The notes beneath the pieces are model-generated. The model was not told the origin of the DNA and made no database searches. It saw only the letters and a program-made list of their open reading frames with translations. The translations under genes were made by a program, and so were the position numbers. Below, in pieces: positions 41,599 to 53,737 of a DNA stretch of 64,000 nucleotides. Each line of letters begins with the position of its first letter. The first letter of the stretch is position 1. Source of the DNA: Turbatrix aceti (lineage: Eukaryota; Nematoda; Chromadorea; Rhabditida; Panagrolaimidae); the NCBI GenBank assembly GCA_963969345.1, contig OZ017766.1, positions 8,432,001-8,496,000 on the forward strand, written 5' to 3'.

Positions 41599-44500
41599 AT
41601 GACAAGTCAGGCTGTAGTCTTGGCGGCCTTCTTGCTGCTGGCGGCGACGGCTCTGATAGCCGAAAGCGCCAGAATTGCCGTCTACAACCCGCACTTTGCT
41701 CACAGCCACACCGCTTATCATGCCAAACTCGCTGATGTTCTTCAGGATGCTGGGCACAATGTGGTAGGTTTTTTGGCGTCAAAATTTTGGTAAAAATGCG
41801 GTAAAACGAAAAAAAATATTTATTTTCCGTTTGAGACCAAACATAATGTATCGTATTTTTCATGTTTCAAGCATTTTTTCGACTTTTTGCGTTTTTCGTT
41901 TTTGTACCGTAATCCAGCAACAAAAGTACAAAATAATTATTTTTCCACTCGAGACCCTCCGAAAAAACCGTTGTTTTTTTTTATTGCAGAAAAAGCATAT
42001 TTTTTACACAATTTTCGTTTGTGTACCGTAATCCAGCAACAAAATACAACAAAAATTTTCCATTCGGGACCGTAATTTTCGGAAACATGCATTTTGCACG
42101 CATTTTTTTGTAATTTTTTTTCAATTTTGTGGATTGCACCGTAATTCAGCAACAAAAGTATAATAAAAAAATTTCCACTTGAGACCACGGAGATAATATC
42201 GTATTTTTCTAATGTCAGAAGACAGAATTTTTTTGTTCTTTTTTATCTTTTTAGATAAGAGCATTGTACCGTAATCCAACAACAAAAAAAATATTTTCCA
42301 CTTGAGACCGTGCAAAAACGCATTTCGCGTGTAATTTTGCTAGTTTTATGTTTTTTTACGATACTATTTAGAGTACCGTAACCCTTCACATGTTAACCTG
42401 CAGATTTTTTATAATTATGCTTTTTTTTGCATTCCAACCCCTATAAATCCTCGTTATCACCTGTTGGCAGGGATTTTATTTATTGTTATCGCTCATGTTA
42501 CCTGTTTCCGGGTTTTAGACAGTCATCTACCCGGAACTAAGCGACACACACCGCACCTACACGAAGAAAGCCAGCGTCCTGGTCGGCGAGATCGATCATA
42601 GTACGCATACGTGGCAGCGTGATGACACGGATTTCTGGAGTCAAATGCAACTCCTGCAATTTATGGCAACGAGAGAATCGGTTCAGAGGCTTCGAAAAAA
42701 CCTAAATATCCTCTGCGAACGCGTTCTCACAAATAAGGGATTCCTCGAAATTCTCAGAGCCCAGGAATTTGAATTTGCAATGTTTGAACCCCTGGATAAC
42801 TGTGCTTTTGCTGTTTTTGACAAAATTGGAGTCAAGCAATACGCATTTGCTTCTCCAATTTTATTGACAGAATTTTTGGCACGTGCCAATGGTGCTCATT
42901 CTCGACTTCCCTGGTCCGAGACAATGTCGGTATATTATCACGGAGAATTGCCATTATTTTTGCGGACAATTAATTACCTGGATCCCTACCTTAGATGGGC
43001 ATTTGACTCTGGTTATTCTGGATTCAGTGTTCCGGCGATTCAAAAATACCATGACCCAAATTTTGACGAATTTCAAGCTCGTGGAAGTGCGAGAGTTGTC
43101 TTTGTAAATACCGAAGAACACATTGATTTGCCCCGCCCACTTCCTCCTAAAATTGTCTATATCGGTGGCATAACCATTGATTCTGACAGCCATCATCGGC
43201 ACCTGGACAAAAAATATCAGGAGATTTTCAATCGACCCAGCGATGGAGTGGTCCTAATTTCCTTTGGATCCCTCGCAAAGTCTTCTCGGATGCCTAAAAA
43301 CGTCCTGGCATCGTTCCTAGCTATGTTCGAGGCTTTTCCGAATATTGAATTTGTGTGGAAGTACGAAGAGATCGATGACGTGGCTTCAAACCTGACTAAT
43401 GTGCACAAATCGAAGTGGGTGCCGCAGAAACAGATTTTGGGTAAGTTTTGGGGTGCTATCGTAAAAATTTTGCGTTTAAAAAAAATATCGATAAATTGAA
43501 CTACCTCCAAAAAATTTTGAAAAAATTTTGTACGTATTTTCTTTTTTTTTTAATTTTTCTGTTTTGTTTTTTTTACGAAACGATTTTCTTTGATTTGCAT
43601 TTTTATTTTTTTATGTAAAAAAATAGTTTTTTGACAAAAACCGGAACAAAAATTTTTTTTGTTTTTTTTTTTATATTTTTTGGACAAAATTTAGGAAAAA
43701 CATTTTTTTTCAAAAATATTCGAAAAATTTGCGAAAATTTATTCAAAAATATATTTTGAACCCAAAAATGAATTTTTTTTTGTTTTTTATCAGTTTTGAA
43801 AAATTTGACAATTTTGTTACGTTTTGTAGGTTTTTTTTACTTGGAAAATCCTAAAAATTCGAAAAAACCAAAAAAAATTGTTTGGTGACAAAATATCGTA
43901 AATTATACGTCTTGTAAAAAAAAGTAACAAAATCAAAAAAAAACTAACAAAAAAACGTTACTTTAAAGTCGATAGTTTCGCAACGAAAATTACAAAAACG
44001 CTTTTTTATTTTTATATTTTATATTTAATTTTTTTTTAATTTTTTGAAAAATTATGGATCGTTTTTTACCCTGAAATTCTGTTAGTTTAGGAAAATTTAA
44101 CAATGTTTTTGGTTTTTTTTACAAAATAACCTTAACAAATGCCGATTTCAGCCCACCCCCGTCTGCTGGCCTTCGTCACGCACTCCGGCATGAATTCCAT
44201 CCTCGAAGGCGTCCACGCTGGGGTGCCCCTGGTTACGATCCCTCTCTTCGCGGATCAGCCGAGAAACGCGCTCATGGCTCAGAAGCGTCGAACTTCGGTT
44301 CTCATCCTGAAACACACGCTTTCTCCGACCACGCTCATCGACGCCGTTAAAAAAGTTGCACAGGGCGAATCCGGGGCCCAATACCGTCATCGTGCCAAGA
44401 CCATCGCCAGCATGATTGCTTCGAAGCCACTCTCGGCACGCGAACGCTTCCTTCGGCACATTGATTTTGCCGTCAAATTCAAAGACGAAGAAGACGTTCT

Positions 44501-44690
44501 CGATATTCAATCTAAGAAATACGGATTTTTACGGTACTACGAACTGGATATCATTGCTGCGCTTGTTGGATTTTTCGCGGTCGTTGGTCTGGTGCTTGCC
44601 GGAGTGATTTATGGCATCGTGAAGGTCGCTTTGCTCGTTGCCAGAGTCCTCCAGGGCTTGGTGCCAAAATCCAAGTCGAAAGATGAGTGA
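41599..44690 (+). CDS. UDP-glucuronosyltransferase (UGT)
   Basis: Exons are 41599-41763, 42519-43440 and 44152-44690, giving 541 residues, a normal UGT length. A signal peptide (1-23) precedes RIAVYNPHFAHSH, the family's N-terminal acceptor-domain start. The donor-binding domain carries VVLISFGSLA and the UGT signature FVTHSGMNSILEGVHAGVPL..PLFADQPRNA (from about residue 370). A C-terminal membrane helix (about 495-520) is followed by a short Lys-rich cytosolic tail (KSKSKDE), typical of ER-anchored type I UGTs. The family conjugates UDP-sugar to small lipophilic substrates in detoxification. The first intron holds a ~100-bp tandem repeat. It is convergent with the TMEM86-like gene. Confidence 0.92.
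41820..42330. repeat. Tandem ~100-bp repeats in UGT intron 1
   Basis: Five degenerate units each contain ACCGTAATCCAGCAACAAAA followed 15-20 bp later by TTTTCCACTCGAGACC or a variant. Units begin near 41907, 42027, 42129 and 42269, with a partial leading unit at 41820. Confidence 0.7.
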
Positions 44691-45710
44691 GAAAATTGAA
44701 TCATCGAATCGAATGTGGTTGTGCATGTTTTTACGGGATTTGTCGAATGTTACTAAAAATAAAATTATACTGACAGTGGTTACATGGAATTTGGGCAACA
44801 AGCAAAACAGTCTCTGTCGTTCTGAGACTCACATCAATGCCAAACGGAATTTGCGAAACCGAAGAACCGAAAAAGTTGCGCGTGCCGTAATTTGCATTTT
44901 TGTTTTAAAATCGCGTGCGAAAAATTGAAAAAAATTCTATTTTAGGATTATTTGTTTGCGTTCGTTCACGAACAAAACAAAATTTGACAAACAAATAAAA
45001 TTAACAAATATGAATTTTGGTACAATTAGGAAAAATTGTAAAATCGCTGTTATTTTTAAATATTATTTTTTTTTTTTAAATTATAATTTTTTTGTTAAAA
45101 CAAGAACTGGAAAAACATTTCTAAAATTCTGCAATCAAAAAAAATAAATGAATGATTCAATCAACCAGAATTTACGTTTTTTTACCCCAAAAGACAAAAT
45201 TTTTGAACAAATTTAGTTTGTTCGCCTTTTGTTCGTCTTCATTTATGTATTAATCCAAGACTTAGATTCCGAACGATTTATTCCGGTTGCTGTGAAGGGG
45301 GGGGGGGTAAATTTTATATTTACATACAAGACTTATATGTATTAATATTGATACTTATATGTATTAGTCATGTATAAAGTATATCTTATGTATAAGTTAT
45401 ATATGTCTTATGTTTAGCAAAAAACTTTTTGCTTCAAGTGCTTCTGTTTTACATCTGGACACCACCACCAAGCATGTTAACGAAACTGCATTCAACATAA
45501 ATTTTTTTTAAATTAATTACGCCGTGTTTTTTTTTTAGCAATTTTTGATGTAATATGACATTTGTAATGTTTTTTTTTTTAATTTGTTGTTAAAAAAATT
45601 TGGTTTTCTATACGAGTATTTATGTATGTATCTACAGGGATATCGCAATTTATACAGTACAACTGAAAATTCAAAATTCAAAAATTTTGGCTACCAATAT
45701 TTTTCAAAAT
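44691..45710. other. Convergent spacer between UGT and TMEM86-like genes
   Basis: Contents: a UGT poly(A) signal (AATAAA near 44758), a degenerate hAT-like MITE at about 44950-45235 (TTCGTTCACGAAC and TGTTCGCC motifs), an uninterrupted run of 11 G at 45297-45307, and TATGTATTA-type simple repeats at about 45330-45420. No gene is seen. Confidence 0.55.
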
Positions 45711-47169
45711 TCAAGCCAAAATTTTGGAAAAACCAGACAAAATAAGATACTGCGCGGCGTAGTACGTCGACATGACCCACGTTGGATCCGTCGGGTAGCC
45801 AACCTTGCACGCGAGAATGAGCGTATCTGAGATGTAGAAAAGAAGAAAGCCAATGAAACTCATGAGTTCGGGAGATATTCCAGAATCAAGGGAAAGCGAT
45901 AAATCGGACGTCGAAGACGTCTTCTTGGCTGCTATCGAGTCTGGCGATGTTCCATGGAAGAAAATGGATCCCGAAAGCACGAGCGGTACAGAAAGGGCCA
46001 CAGAGTACGCGGAGAGGACCAGAGTGCCGTAGGAAGCTGTGAGCATTGGTAGAAGGAAGAAAAAGTTGATGATTCCGATGTAGATCGTAATGGTTACGGT
46101 CAGGAATGAGTGAAGTTTTTGGACGAGCGCGAAGATGGCTTTCTGGAAAAAGTGAATTTTTCAGGTGATTCGGATGCCAAAATTCTTAATTTTAGAAATA
46201 TTTTATTTTTTTTGGGGGAATATCGATTTCAAATGCCAAAAAATCTCCGCACACTAAAAGTTAATTTTTTTGTCACCTGAAAAAAAGAGTTGCAAAATCG
46301 GAAAAAAAATCTAGACCCAAAAAAAAACCATATTTTTGGGTAAAAAAACGGTGAACATTTTTTTAATCAAAAAACCTTATTTCACAATAAAAAGGTTACT
46401 GTTGTCTTGAAATTTTCGTCCCGAAAGTATCGATTTTGAAGTAACATTTCTAGCGTGGATTTTGTTACTTTTTTTGCGATACATAAGTTTTTCGATATTT
46501 TTTCCCAAAAACAATAATTTTTTGTGCATTTTTTTAGCTTGTGTTTTTCGACTTTGCACAAATTAAAAAAAAAATTATCACATTTTTCAAAATTGATTGA
46601 AAAAGAGATTTTCGTGTTTAAAACGATGGAAATTTATAAAAAAAAATTTGACAGGTTTTTGAAATAATTTTGCCTGTTTTTTTTTGTCAAAAACGATTTT
46701 TTTTCACATATTAAAATTAAACCGGTCCAAGCCTGTCCCATTTTATCAAAATTATAGCCCTCAGGTGATAAAAAAAAGGTGCATAGCTCTTTTTTTCCCT
46801 TCTGTTTACCGTGTAGCACAAGTGTCCGAGGAGAAACGCGCAAGCGCCGGGGAGAAATCCATCATCTCCCATAGCTAGGAGGAAATCGCCTGCGGCGCCC
46901 ATGAGCAGTGCGAGGGCGACGAGGTGTTGCACAGCGCCTTTGAGACCGGTCATGCCGAGCGCTGTGACTGCGGATAGGCTGATGCAAGGTAGGGTTTTCC
47001 TGCAAAGTTTAAAATTTGAATTTTATTTTTTTTTGATTTTGATTTTTTGTGGGATGTGAACTTACAGGATAGCATAGGTCCAGAAATTATCTTGACGGTT
47101 CCTGAATCCATCGGATGAAGTGTAGAAGATAGCGATGAGCGCCAGGTAGAGGGGTAGGCAGCGACGCAT
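45711..47169 (-). CDS. TMEM86/YhhN-family lysoplasmalogenase
   Basis: Exons are 47169-47066, 46999-46810 and 46142-45711, giving 241 residues, the family's usual length. It is a multi-pass membrane protein. The diagnostic block MGAAGDFLLAMGDDGFLPGACAFLLGHLCY matches the YhhN/TMEM86 core, where two Asp residues are thought to be catalytic; a later block, ISDTLILACKV, matches the family's second conserved Asp-containing helix. The family hydrolyses the vinyl-ether bond of lysoplasmalogens in internal membranes. The longest loop (GTSPDSIAAKKTSSTSD) is Ser-rich. It is divergent from the first MSP gene. Confidence 0.85.
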
Positions 47170-48010
47170 CTTTCCTTTCCGGTGTGTACTATCGATCCAA
47201 GTGAGAAAGTGTGAAAGTGTGAAAGTAGGGAAATGCGAAAATGCGAAGGGACAATGTAAAAATCGGAAGCAAGCAAGCAAAGAAACAAGCAAGCGCAAAA
47301 TGACTTTTGAACTTCCTTTCCTTTCCTTTCTTTCTTTTTTGGGGGAGGTGGGGATCTTCCGCGGACGAACAAGGACAACGACACTCGCAGGCGGTCTCAA
47401 TTCTACGAACTGACGTCAGAAAACATGAGCCGAATATAACTAGTTGGCCTGGTCGACCGGGGAGCGCTGGGGCGATGACAGGTGTTCGTTCGCATCATCT
47501 TTTTTCTTTTCTCCCTCCTCCCACTGTCGTTGTGGTTTATGTTCATCCAGCCCAGGCAGGCAGGCATGCAGGAAAGCACCGTGGACCGTGGACTGTGGAC
47601 CGTAGCGGTGATCTCTGATCAACTCTGCTACGCTACGATTTACTATAATAAAATTGAAATTTATTTTCCCAGTTTGATATAATTATGTCGTTGAAATTTC
47701 TGACTAATGGACTGGTGCAATCATGAGAAACAGGACGACGGGGGGTTGGGTTCACCGAGCAAATAACCAGGAAACCAAATTGCAAACATGTAACCATGTA
47801 AAGCAGACAGACATTTCGGGCTTATTTTGCCAATGAATAATAGTCTGGATATCCCTTGGATATTAGCATGATATCGTAAAAACAAAGATATAAATCCGCG
47901 CGGATTAAGCGGATATCGTCATTCGAAGGAAGCTTCGGTCTCGTCTCGAATCCCTTCCTTTTTTTCGCCTCTTTTTCGTTCGTCGTTCTTTTTCTCGTCT
48001 TCTCGCAGCC
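47170..48010. promoter_or_regulatory. Divergent promoter region of TMEM86-like gene and MSP gene 1
   Basis: A GTGTGAAA-type simple repeat lies at about 47203-47245 and a TTTCC tract at about 47317-47340. The last ~190 bp before the MSP start are shared, in inverted form, with the upstream region of MSP gene 2. They include the perfect palindrome AATCCGCGCGGATT at 47893-47906 and GGATATCGTCATTCGAAGGA just after it. Confidence 0.6.
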
Positions 48011-48447
48011 ATGGCCCAGTCCGTCCCTCCCGGTGACATCACCACCCAGCCTAACGCCAAGGTCGTCTTCAACGCGCCCTACGACGACAAGCACACGTAC
48101 CACATCAAGGTGAGTGCTTACCTGTTCGTACCTTTCTGACGGCACATCTAACTTTTCTTCAGGTGATCAACTCTGGTGGCCGTCGCATCGGATGGGCTTT
48201 CAAGACGACGAACATGAAGCGTCTCGGCGTCGATCCTCCGTGCGGTGTCCTCGATCCCAAGGAATCCGTCCTCGTCGCTGTCTCCTGCGATGCGTTCAAC
48301 TTTGGCTCGGAGGATACCAACAACGACCGTATCACCATCGAGTGGACCAACACTCCCGATGGAGCTGCCAAGCAGTTCCGCCGTGAATGGTTCCAGGGTG
48401 ACGGAATGGTTCGTCGCAAGAATCTTCCCATCGAGTATAATCCTTGA
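48011..48447 (+). CDS. msp: Major sperm protein (MSP), gene 1
   Basis: Exons are 48011-48109 and 48163-48447, giving 127 residues, exactly the canonical MSP length. Starts [10 protein letters not shown] and includes [40 protein letters not shown] and [21 protein letters not shown], all hallmark MSP segments of the immunoglobulin-like fold. MSP assembles into filaments that drive nematode amoeboid sperm motility and is also released as an oocyte-maturation signal. The encoded protein is identical to that of the inverted copy at 53738-54174; only a few synonymous differences are seen. Confidence 0.98.
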
Positions 48448-49615
48448 TCTCTTTTATAAACATTTTCGTTGATTTGTGTGTAAAATATAAAAAAATTGTC
48501 ATAAAAATGATGTTTTTCATGTGACGGTGAATCAGCAGCGGTGACCGTTCATACAAAAAAAACGTGTGATGATGCATTTTGTTTTTTTTGATTTTTTTCT
48601 TCAGGTTGCGGATTTATGTATTTTCCGGAACAAATCATCAAGCAGGCTATGACGTCGGAAATGTTTATATCAGGGTCATGAGTTTAGGGTATGAATGAAA
48701 CTTCGGGTGTATAATCTGTGTATACCTGCATTGTCGGATGATAGATAACGCATGCAACGTAAGGACAGAGGACTTTGGAACAGAAGCAAACATGTGTTTT
48801 GGTAACCCTAACCCCATCCAAAAATGGAATGAAAGAAAAAAAACAGATTTGATAAAAACTCTGTTTTTGCTTTCATCAACCAACGAAGAGAGGCAAGGTC
48901 GTTTGATAGTCTTTCGTGATAGCATCGACCGCTTTGCTCTTTCAGGTCTGTTTAACTAGTTTTTAGAAAAGGCCATCGGCTCCTGGGGGCCTTTCTTTGT
49001 CCATTCAGCACGTATGGACAATTTACAGCCGCGTGCAACGAGTTTGAAGGCTAACACGCTACCAAATCGAAATCGCCCCACGCGCGCAAACAGGATGCGC
49101 TGGGCAACAAAAAAAACGTGATCCCTGCTAGACACGCAGATTTATACTAGCAGGTCCAAGGCCACTAAAAATACCACCAGGTCCAAGGCCACTAAAAATA
49201 CCACCTGGTCCAAGGCCAGTAAAATACCACCAGGTCCACACTAAAAATACCACCCGGTCCAAGGCCACTAAAAATACCACCCGGTCCAAGGCCAGTAAAA
49301 TACCACCAGGTCCACACTAAAAATACCACCCGGTCCAAGGCCATGAAAATAAGGAAAATCGTAGGGATCAATGTTATCCAATTCATAAATGAACGAATGT
49401 TCGCGCGTTTGTTATTTTTTTTGCAAACAATTTTTTTTAATTGTTTGTTTGCTTTTTTCACGAACAAGGAAAACAAAATTTTGTTAACCGATAAAACAAA
49501 CAAAAATTGGCAGAGTTATTTATTTACGATATCGGTGTTTTTTTTACCCGAGCAGAGCATTGGAGGATACTTTTTTATGATACAATATACATTACATATT
49601 TAAGTCTCAAAGGGA
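48448..49615. repeat. Spacer between MSP 1 and PTP 1, with minisatellite
   Basis: Positions about 49150-49345 hold eight or so units of a 22-28 bp repeat built on GGTCCAAGGCCACTAAAAAT plus ACCACC. The stretch before it (ACCAAATCGAAATCGCCCCA, GTGATCCCTGCTAGACACGC) recurs at about 51525-51605, showing a segmental duplication. No gene is seen. Confidence 0.75.
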
Positions 49616-50912
49616 TTAAAGCGTTTGGGTATGAGCTAAATTTGAAGATTTGGGAGTCTGCACCGTGGTTATGGGAGCCGCCGGTTTTGAAAAGCCTTGG
49701 ATGGGCACGAGTGGAGCGTATTGTACTTCTTTTTCGGCCGGGCGCGTGCGAGCTTCGATGATGGCATCGTAGTCAGCGGTGAACTTGAGCTGCGCGGCCT
49801 TGAGATCCGCGGTGTGGTGATCCTTGACAAACCGGGAAAAGAAAGTTAGGGACTTGCAGATAAACAACAACTGCAAATCGGTTTGAACCAGGTGAACGCG
49901 CTGTGATCGAAGTTCTCGGATCGTTGACGTGATGCAGAGTCTCTCGCAGGCAAGAAGCTTCTGGAGACAAACTTCGAGGCCGACAACCGTTCCCGTTCGG
50001 CCGATGCCTGCAGAGCAGTGTACAACGGTGACGAAGTTGCGGGCTTCTTTGAGGATTTTAAAGGCTGTCTGCGTAGACTGAGGCACACCGCGATCAGGCC
50101 AGTTCTTCCAGTGGTGGTGGCGGACTATTCGAACTTCCAGTCCTTTTGTCACGCGAAGCACCGAAACTTGTACAGTCTGATGATCCTCGATTTTGAGATT
50201 TTCAATTCCGATTCCTGACATGTGAATTTTGTCACTGACGTTCGGGGGCCAGTACTGCTGGCACTTGTCCTTTCCTTGTTCAACGGTATTGCAAAGCATG
50301 ACGATGACGCCAACGTTTTCCTGCAGCACCATTTGCCAGAAATCCGTAACAGTATTCCCCATCGGACCCTGCGTGCAGATGAACTTGTTCTTGAGCGCGG
50401 GATGCGTTACAAAGTTTGCGTGGATGTAGTTGTTCTCTCCGCCCTTAAGGATGACCCGTGATTCATCCGCGCAGATGACGTCTGAATACATATTAGTAAA
50501 TTAATTTCTTACGTTCATACATAAAAAAATTTTGGCACCAACCTTTATATCTGTTCTTGTCCATGTGTTGGTCAAAAGCTTCACGCGTTAGATTCGGGGG
50601 AACGTATGCCTTGAGATGGTCTTCGTACTGCTTGAGGTATCCAGCAATGCCAACGTTAAACATCTCAGCGAGAAAGGCCGCATAGTGTTTCTGCTGCTTC
50701 TCGGTAAATGGCTTCTCCCGGGTAAAGTCTTCTTGTGTGCGCTCCGGTTGAGTAGGCACCGATGATGTTACGTGCAGTGGTACGGCTGCATCGGCTGTCT
50801 GGGCCTTCCTGGATTCGCGTTTTCGGATCCTCGAATTTCTGCTTGCTCCGTGCCGTACCGGGACGCGATCCGATCGACCGTGCGTTTTCCGTTTCCTCAT
50901 AGCGCTTTGCAT
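49616..50912 (-). CDS. Non-receptor protein tyrosine phosphatase, copy 1
   Basis: Exons are 50912-50543 and 50481-49616, giving 411 residues. A basic N-terminal tail (RKRKTHGRSDR) precedes one classical PTP domain: KNRYKDVICADESRVIL, NYIHANFV, the WPD loop (WKNWPDRGVP, Asp253) and the P-loop VHCSAGIGRTGT (Cys279, Arg285). All catalytic residues are present, so it should be active. The C-terminal ~70 residues are Pro/Gln-rich. Expanded single-domain PTPs of this kind are typical of nematode sperm, which fits the flanking MSP genes. A TTTTATTAG acceptor ~45 bp upstream of the ATG suggests trans-splicing or an untranslated first exon. Confidence 0.9.
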
Positions 50913-51871
50913 CGCAGCAGCCGTACACAGAGAACGTTTCCGGGGATGCGTATCTAATAAAAGCTAGTAAATCGAGATCGAGGGATTGTGTCTGCATTAA
51001 AATCGTGTAAGCAAATTATTTGTGGGAACTCTTTTGTGGGAACGATTGCATAGAATATAAAAACTGGTTTTTTTGCCAAATTCGATAAAAATAGTCAATG
51101 TATGCAAATTTTACCTTTATGTCTAAAATGCCAGTTTGTACAAAAATGGCTTGGAAGCTCACTCGAGGATCACCGAGCTTTTTTTTGCCTGAGGCAAAAA
51201 AACTAAATCATGCTGGGTGACCAGAGTTGTTTGCTGCTCACCAAATTGCTCCGGCTCACTGCTCGCTCTTTCTCAGCTCACGAGTGCGAGCGCTGAGGGT
51301 GACCCAATTTTTCGTTTTTCTACTCTGGAGTAAAAAAGTTTGCACCATTGACAAAAAAATCTGTTTGACGTTCGGTTGTGTTAGTTTGTATAGTTTGCGT
51401 TTTTGCAAACAGATTTTTTTTTAATTTGTTTGTTTGCGTTTTTTTTCACGAACAAATAAATCAAACAGCTTTGTTTTTGCTTTCATCAACCAACGAAGCA
51501 GCAAGGTCATTTGAGGCTAACATGCCACCAAATCGAAATCGCCCCTCGCGCGCAAACATGATGCGCTGTGCAACAAAAAAAACGTGATCCCTGCTAGACA
51601 CGCAGATTTATACCACCAGGTCTAAAGCCAGTAAATATACCACCTGGTCCAAGGCCAGTAAAATACCACCAGGTTCAAGGCCACTAAAAATACCACCAGG
51701 TCCAAGGTCAGTAAAAATACCACCGGGTCCAAGGCCAGTAAAAATATTTACCACCCGGTCCAAGGCCATGAAAATAAGGAAAATCGTTGGGTTCAATGTT
51801 ATCCAATTCATAGTTATTGACGACAACGGTACTTTTATCATACAATATAAACTACATAGGTTTCAAAGGGA
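50913..51871. other. Spacer between the two PTP copies
   Basis: Contents: upstream region of PTP 1; a fragment of the CAGAGTTGTTC-type hAT-like MITE at about 51222-51310 (AGCTCACGAGTGCGAGCGC); a TTCGTTTGC-rich fragment at about 51365-51455; and the second copy of the GGTCCAAGGCCA minisatellite at about 51610-51770. No gene is seen. Confidence 0.6.
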
Positions 51872-53150
51872 TTAAAACGCTGGGGTATGAGCCAAATTTG
51901 CAGATTGGGGTCTCAGTACTGTGGTAAGGGGAGTCCCCGGTTGTGAAAAGCCTTGGATGGGCACGAGTGGAGCGTACTGTACATCTCTTTCAGCCGGGCG
52001 CGTGCGAGCTACAACGATGGCATCGTAGTCGGAGGTGAACTTGTGCTGAGCGGCCTTAAGAGTGTTGTGATCCTTGAGGAACCGGGAAAAGAAAGTCAGG
52101 GACTTGCAGATGAACAACAGCTGCAAATCGGTCTGAACCAGGTGAACGCGCTGTGATCGAAGTTCTCGGATCGTTGACGTGATGCAGAGTCTCTCGCAGG
52201 CAAGAAGCTTCTGGAGACAAACTTCGAGGCCGACAACCGTTCCCGTTCGGCCGATGCCTGCAGAGCAGTGTACAACGGTGACGTAGTTTCGGGCTTCTTT
52301 CAGGATTTTAAAGGCTGTCTGCGTAGACTGAGGCACACCACGATCAGGCCAGTTCTTCCATTGGTGATGGCGGACTATTCGAACATCCAGTCCTTTTGTC
52401 ACGCGAAGCACCGAAACTTGTACAGTTTGATGATCCTCGATTTTGAGATTTTCAATTCCGATTCCTGACATATGAGTTTTGTCACCTACGTTTGGGGGCC
52501 AGTACTGCTGGCACTTGTCCCTTCCCTGTTCAACGGTATTGCAGAGCATGACGATGACGCCAACGTTTTCCTGCAGCACCATGTGCCAGAAATCAATGAC
52601 AGTATTCCCCATCGGACCCTGCGCGCAGATGAACTTGTTCTTGAGCACGGGATGCGTTACGAAGTTTGCGTGAATGTAGTTGTTCACGCCGCCCCTAAGG
52701 ATGACCCGGGATACGTCCGCGCATATGACGTCTAAATAAATACCATAAATTACGTTCATAAAAAAAAGTTTGGCACCCACCTTTATATCTGTTCTTGTCC
52801 ATGTGTTGGTCAAAAGCTACACGCGTTAGATTCGGGGGTACGTATGCCTTGAGATGGTATTCGTACTGCTTGAGGTATCCCTCAATGCCAACGTTAAACA
52901 GCTCCACAAGAAAGGCTGCATAGTGCTTCTGCTGTCTCTCGGTAAATGGCTTCTCACGGGTAAAGTCCTCCTGTGTGCGTTCCTGTGTAACGGACATCGA
53001 TGCTGTTACGTGCATTGGTATGGCTCCATCGGTTGTTGTGGTTCTCTTGGATGCACGTTTTCGTGACCTTGAGTTCCTGCTTGCTCCGTGCCGTACCGGA
53101 AAGCGATCTGATCGACCGAGCGTTTTCCGTTTCCTCAAAGCGCTGTGCAT
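51872..53150 (-). CDS. Non-receptor protein tyrosine phosphatase, copy 2
   Basis: Exons are 53150-52781 and 52731-51872, giving 409 residues. It is a tandem paralog of copy 1 in the same orientation, with the same single intron and nearly the same length. The catalytic features are intact: the WPD loop WKNWPDRGVP (Asp253) and VHCSAGIGRTGT (Cys279). Differences cluster in the basic N-terminus and in the Pro-rich tail (for example FSQPGTPLTTVLRP against FSKPAAPITTVQTP). The phosphatase core is almost unchanged, which suggests a recent duplication or gene conversion. Confidence 0.9.
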
Positions 53151-53737
53151 CGCAGCAGCCGTACACAGAGAACGTTTCCGGAGATGCGTATCTAATAAAA
53201 GCTCTGAAATCGAGATCGGATGATTGCGTGTGCGTAAAAATCATGTAAGCAAATTATGTGTGTGAACTTTTTTTGTGAGAACGATTGCTTAGAATCTTAA
53301 AAATGTTATGTTTTGAGAAATTATAATAGATAAAAATAGTAAATGTAAGCAAATTTAGCGTTTATGTTTAAAAATTATTTGCCAATTTGTACAAAAATAC
53401 AAAGCTCGGTTCGTTTTTCTACTCGGGGGTACAAAAGTTTGCACCGGAGATGACAGATCAGATCAGCTCATAGATCAGATAAGATCAAGTCAGATCACAG
53501 ATAATCCAGATCAGGTCATAATCAAATGATCTGATCTGCCATCTCTGGTTTGCAATATTGACAAAAAAATCTGTTTGATGTTCGTTTGTGTTCGTTCGCA
53601 CACAAGTTAAAAAATGTTCGTGTTCGTTTGATACTTAGAACAAAATTTAAAATTCAGTTGTGTTAGTTTGTATGATCCAATTCCAACATTAACAAAAAAT
53701 ATTGTGTGCATAAATTTATTACAATCAGAAAGGAAGA

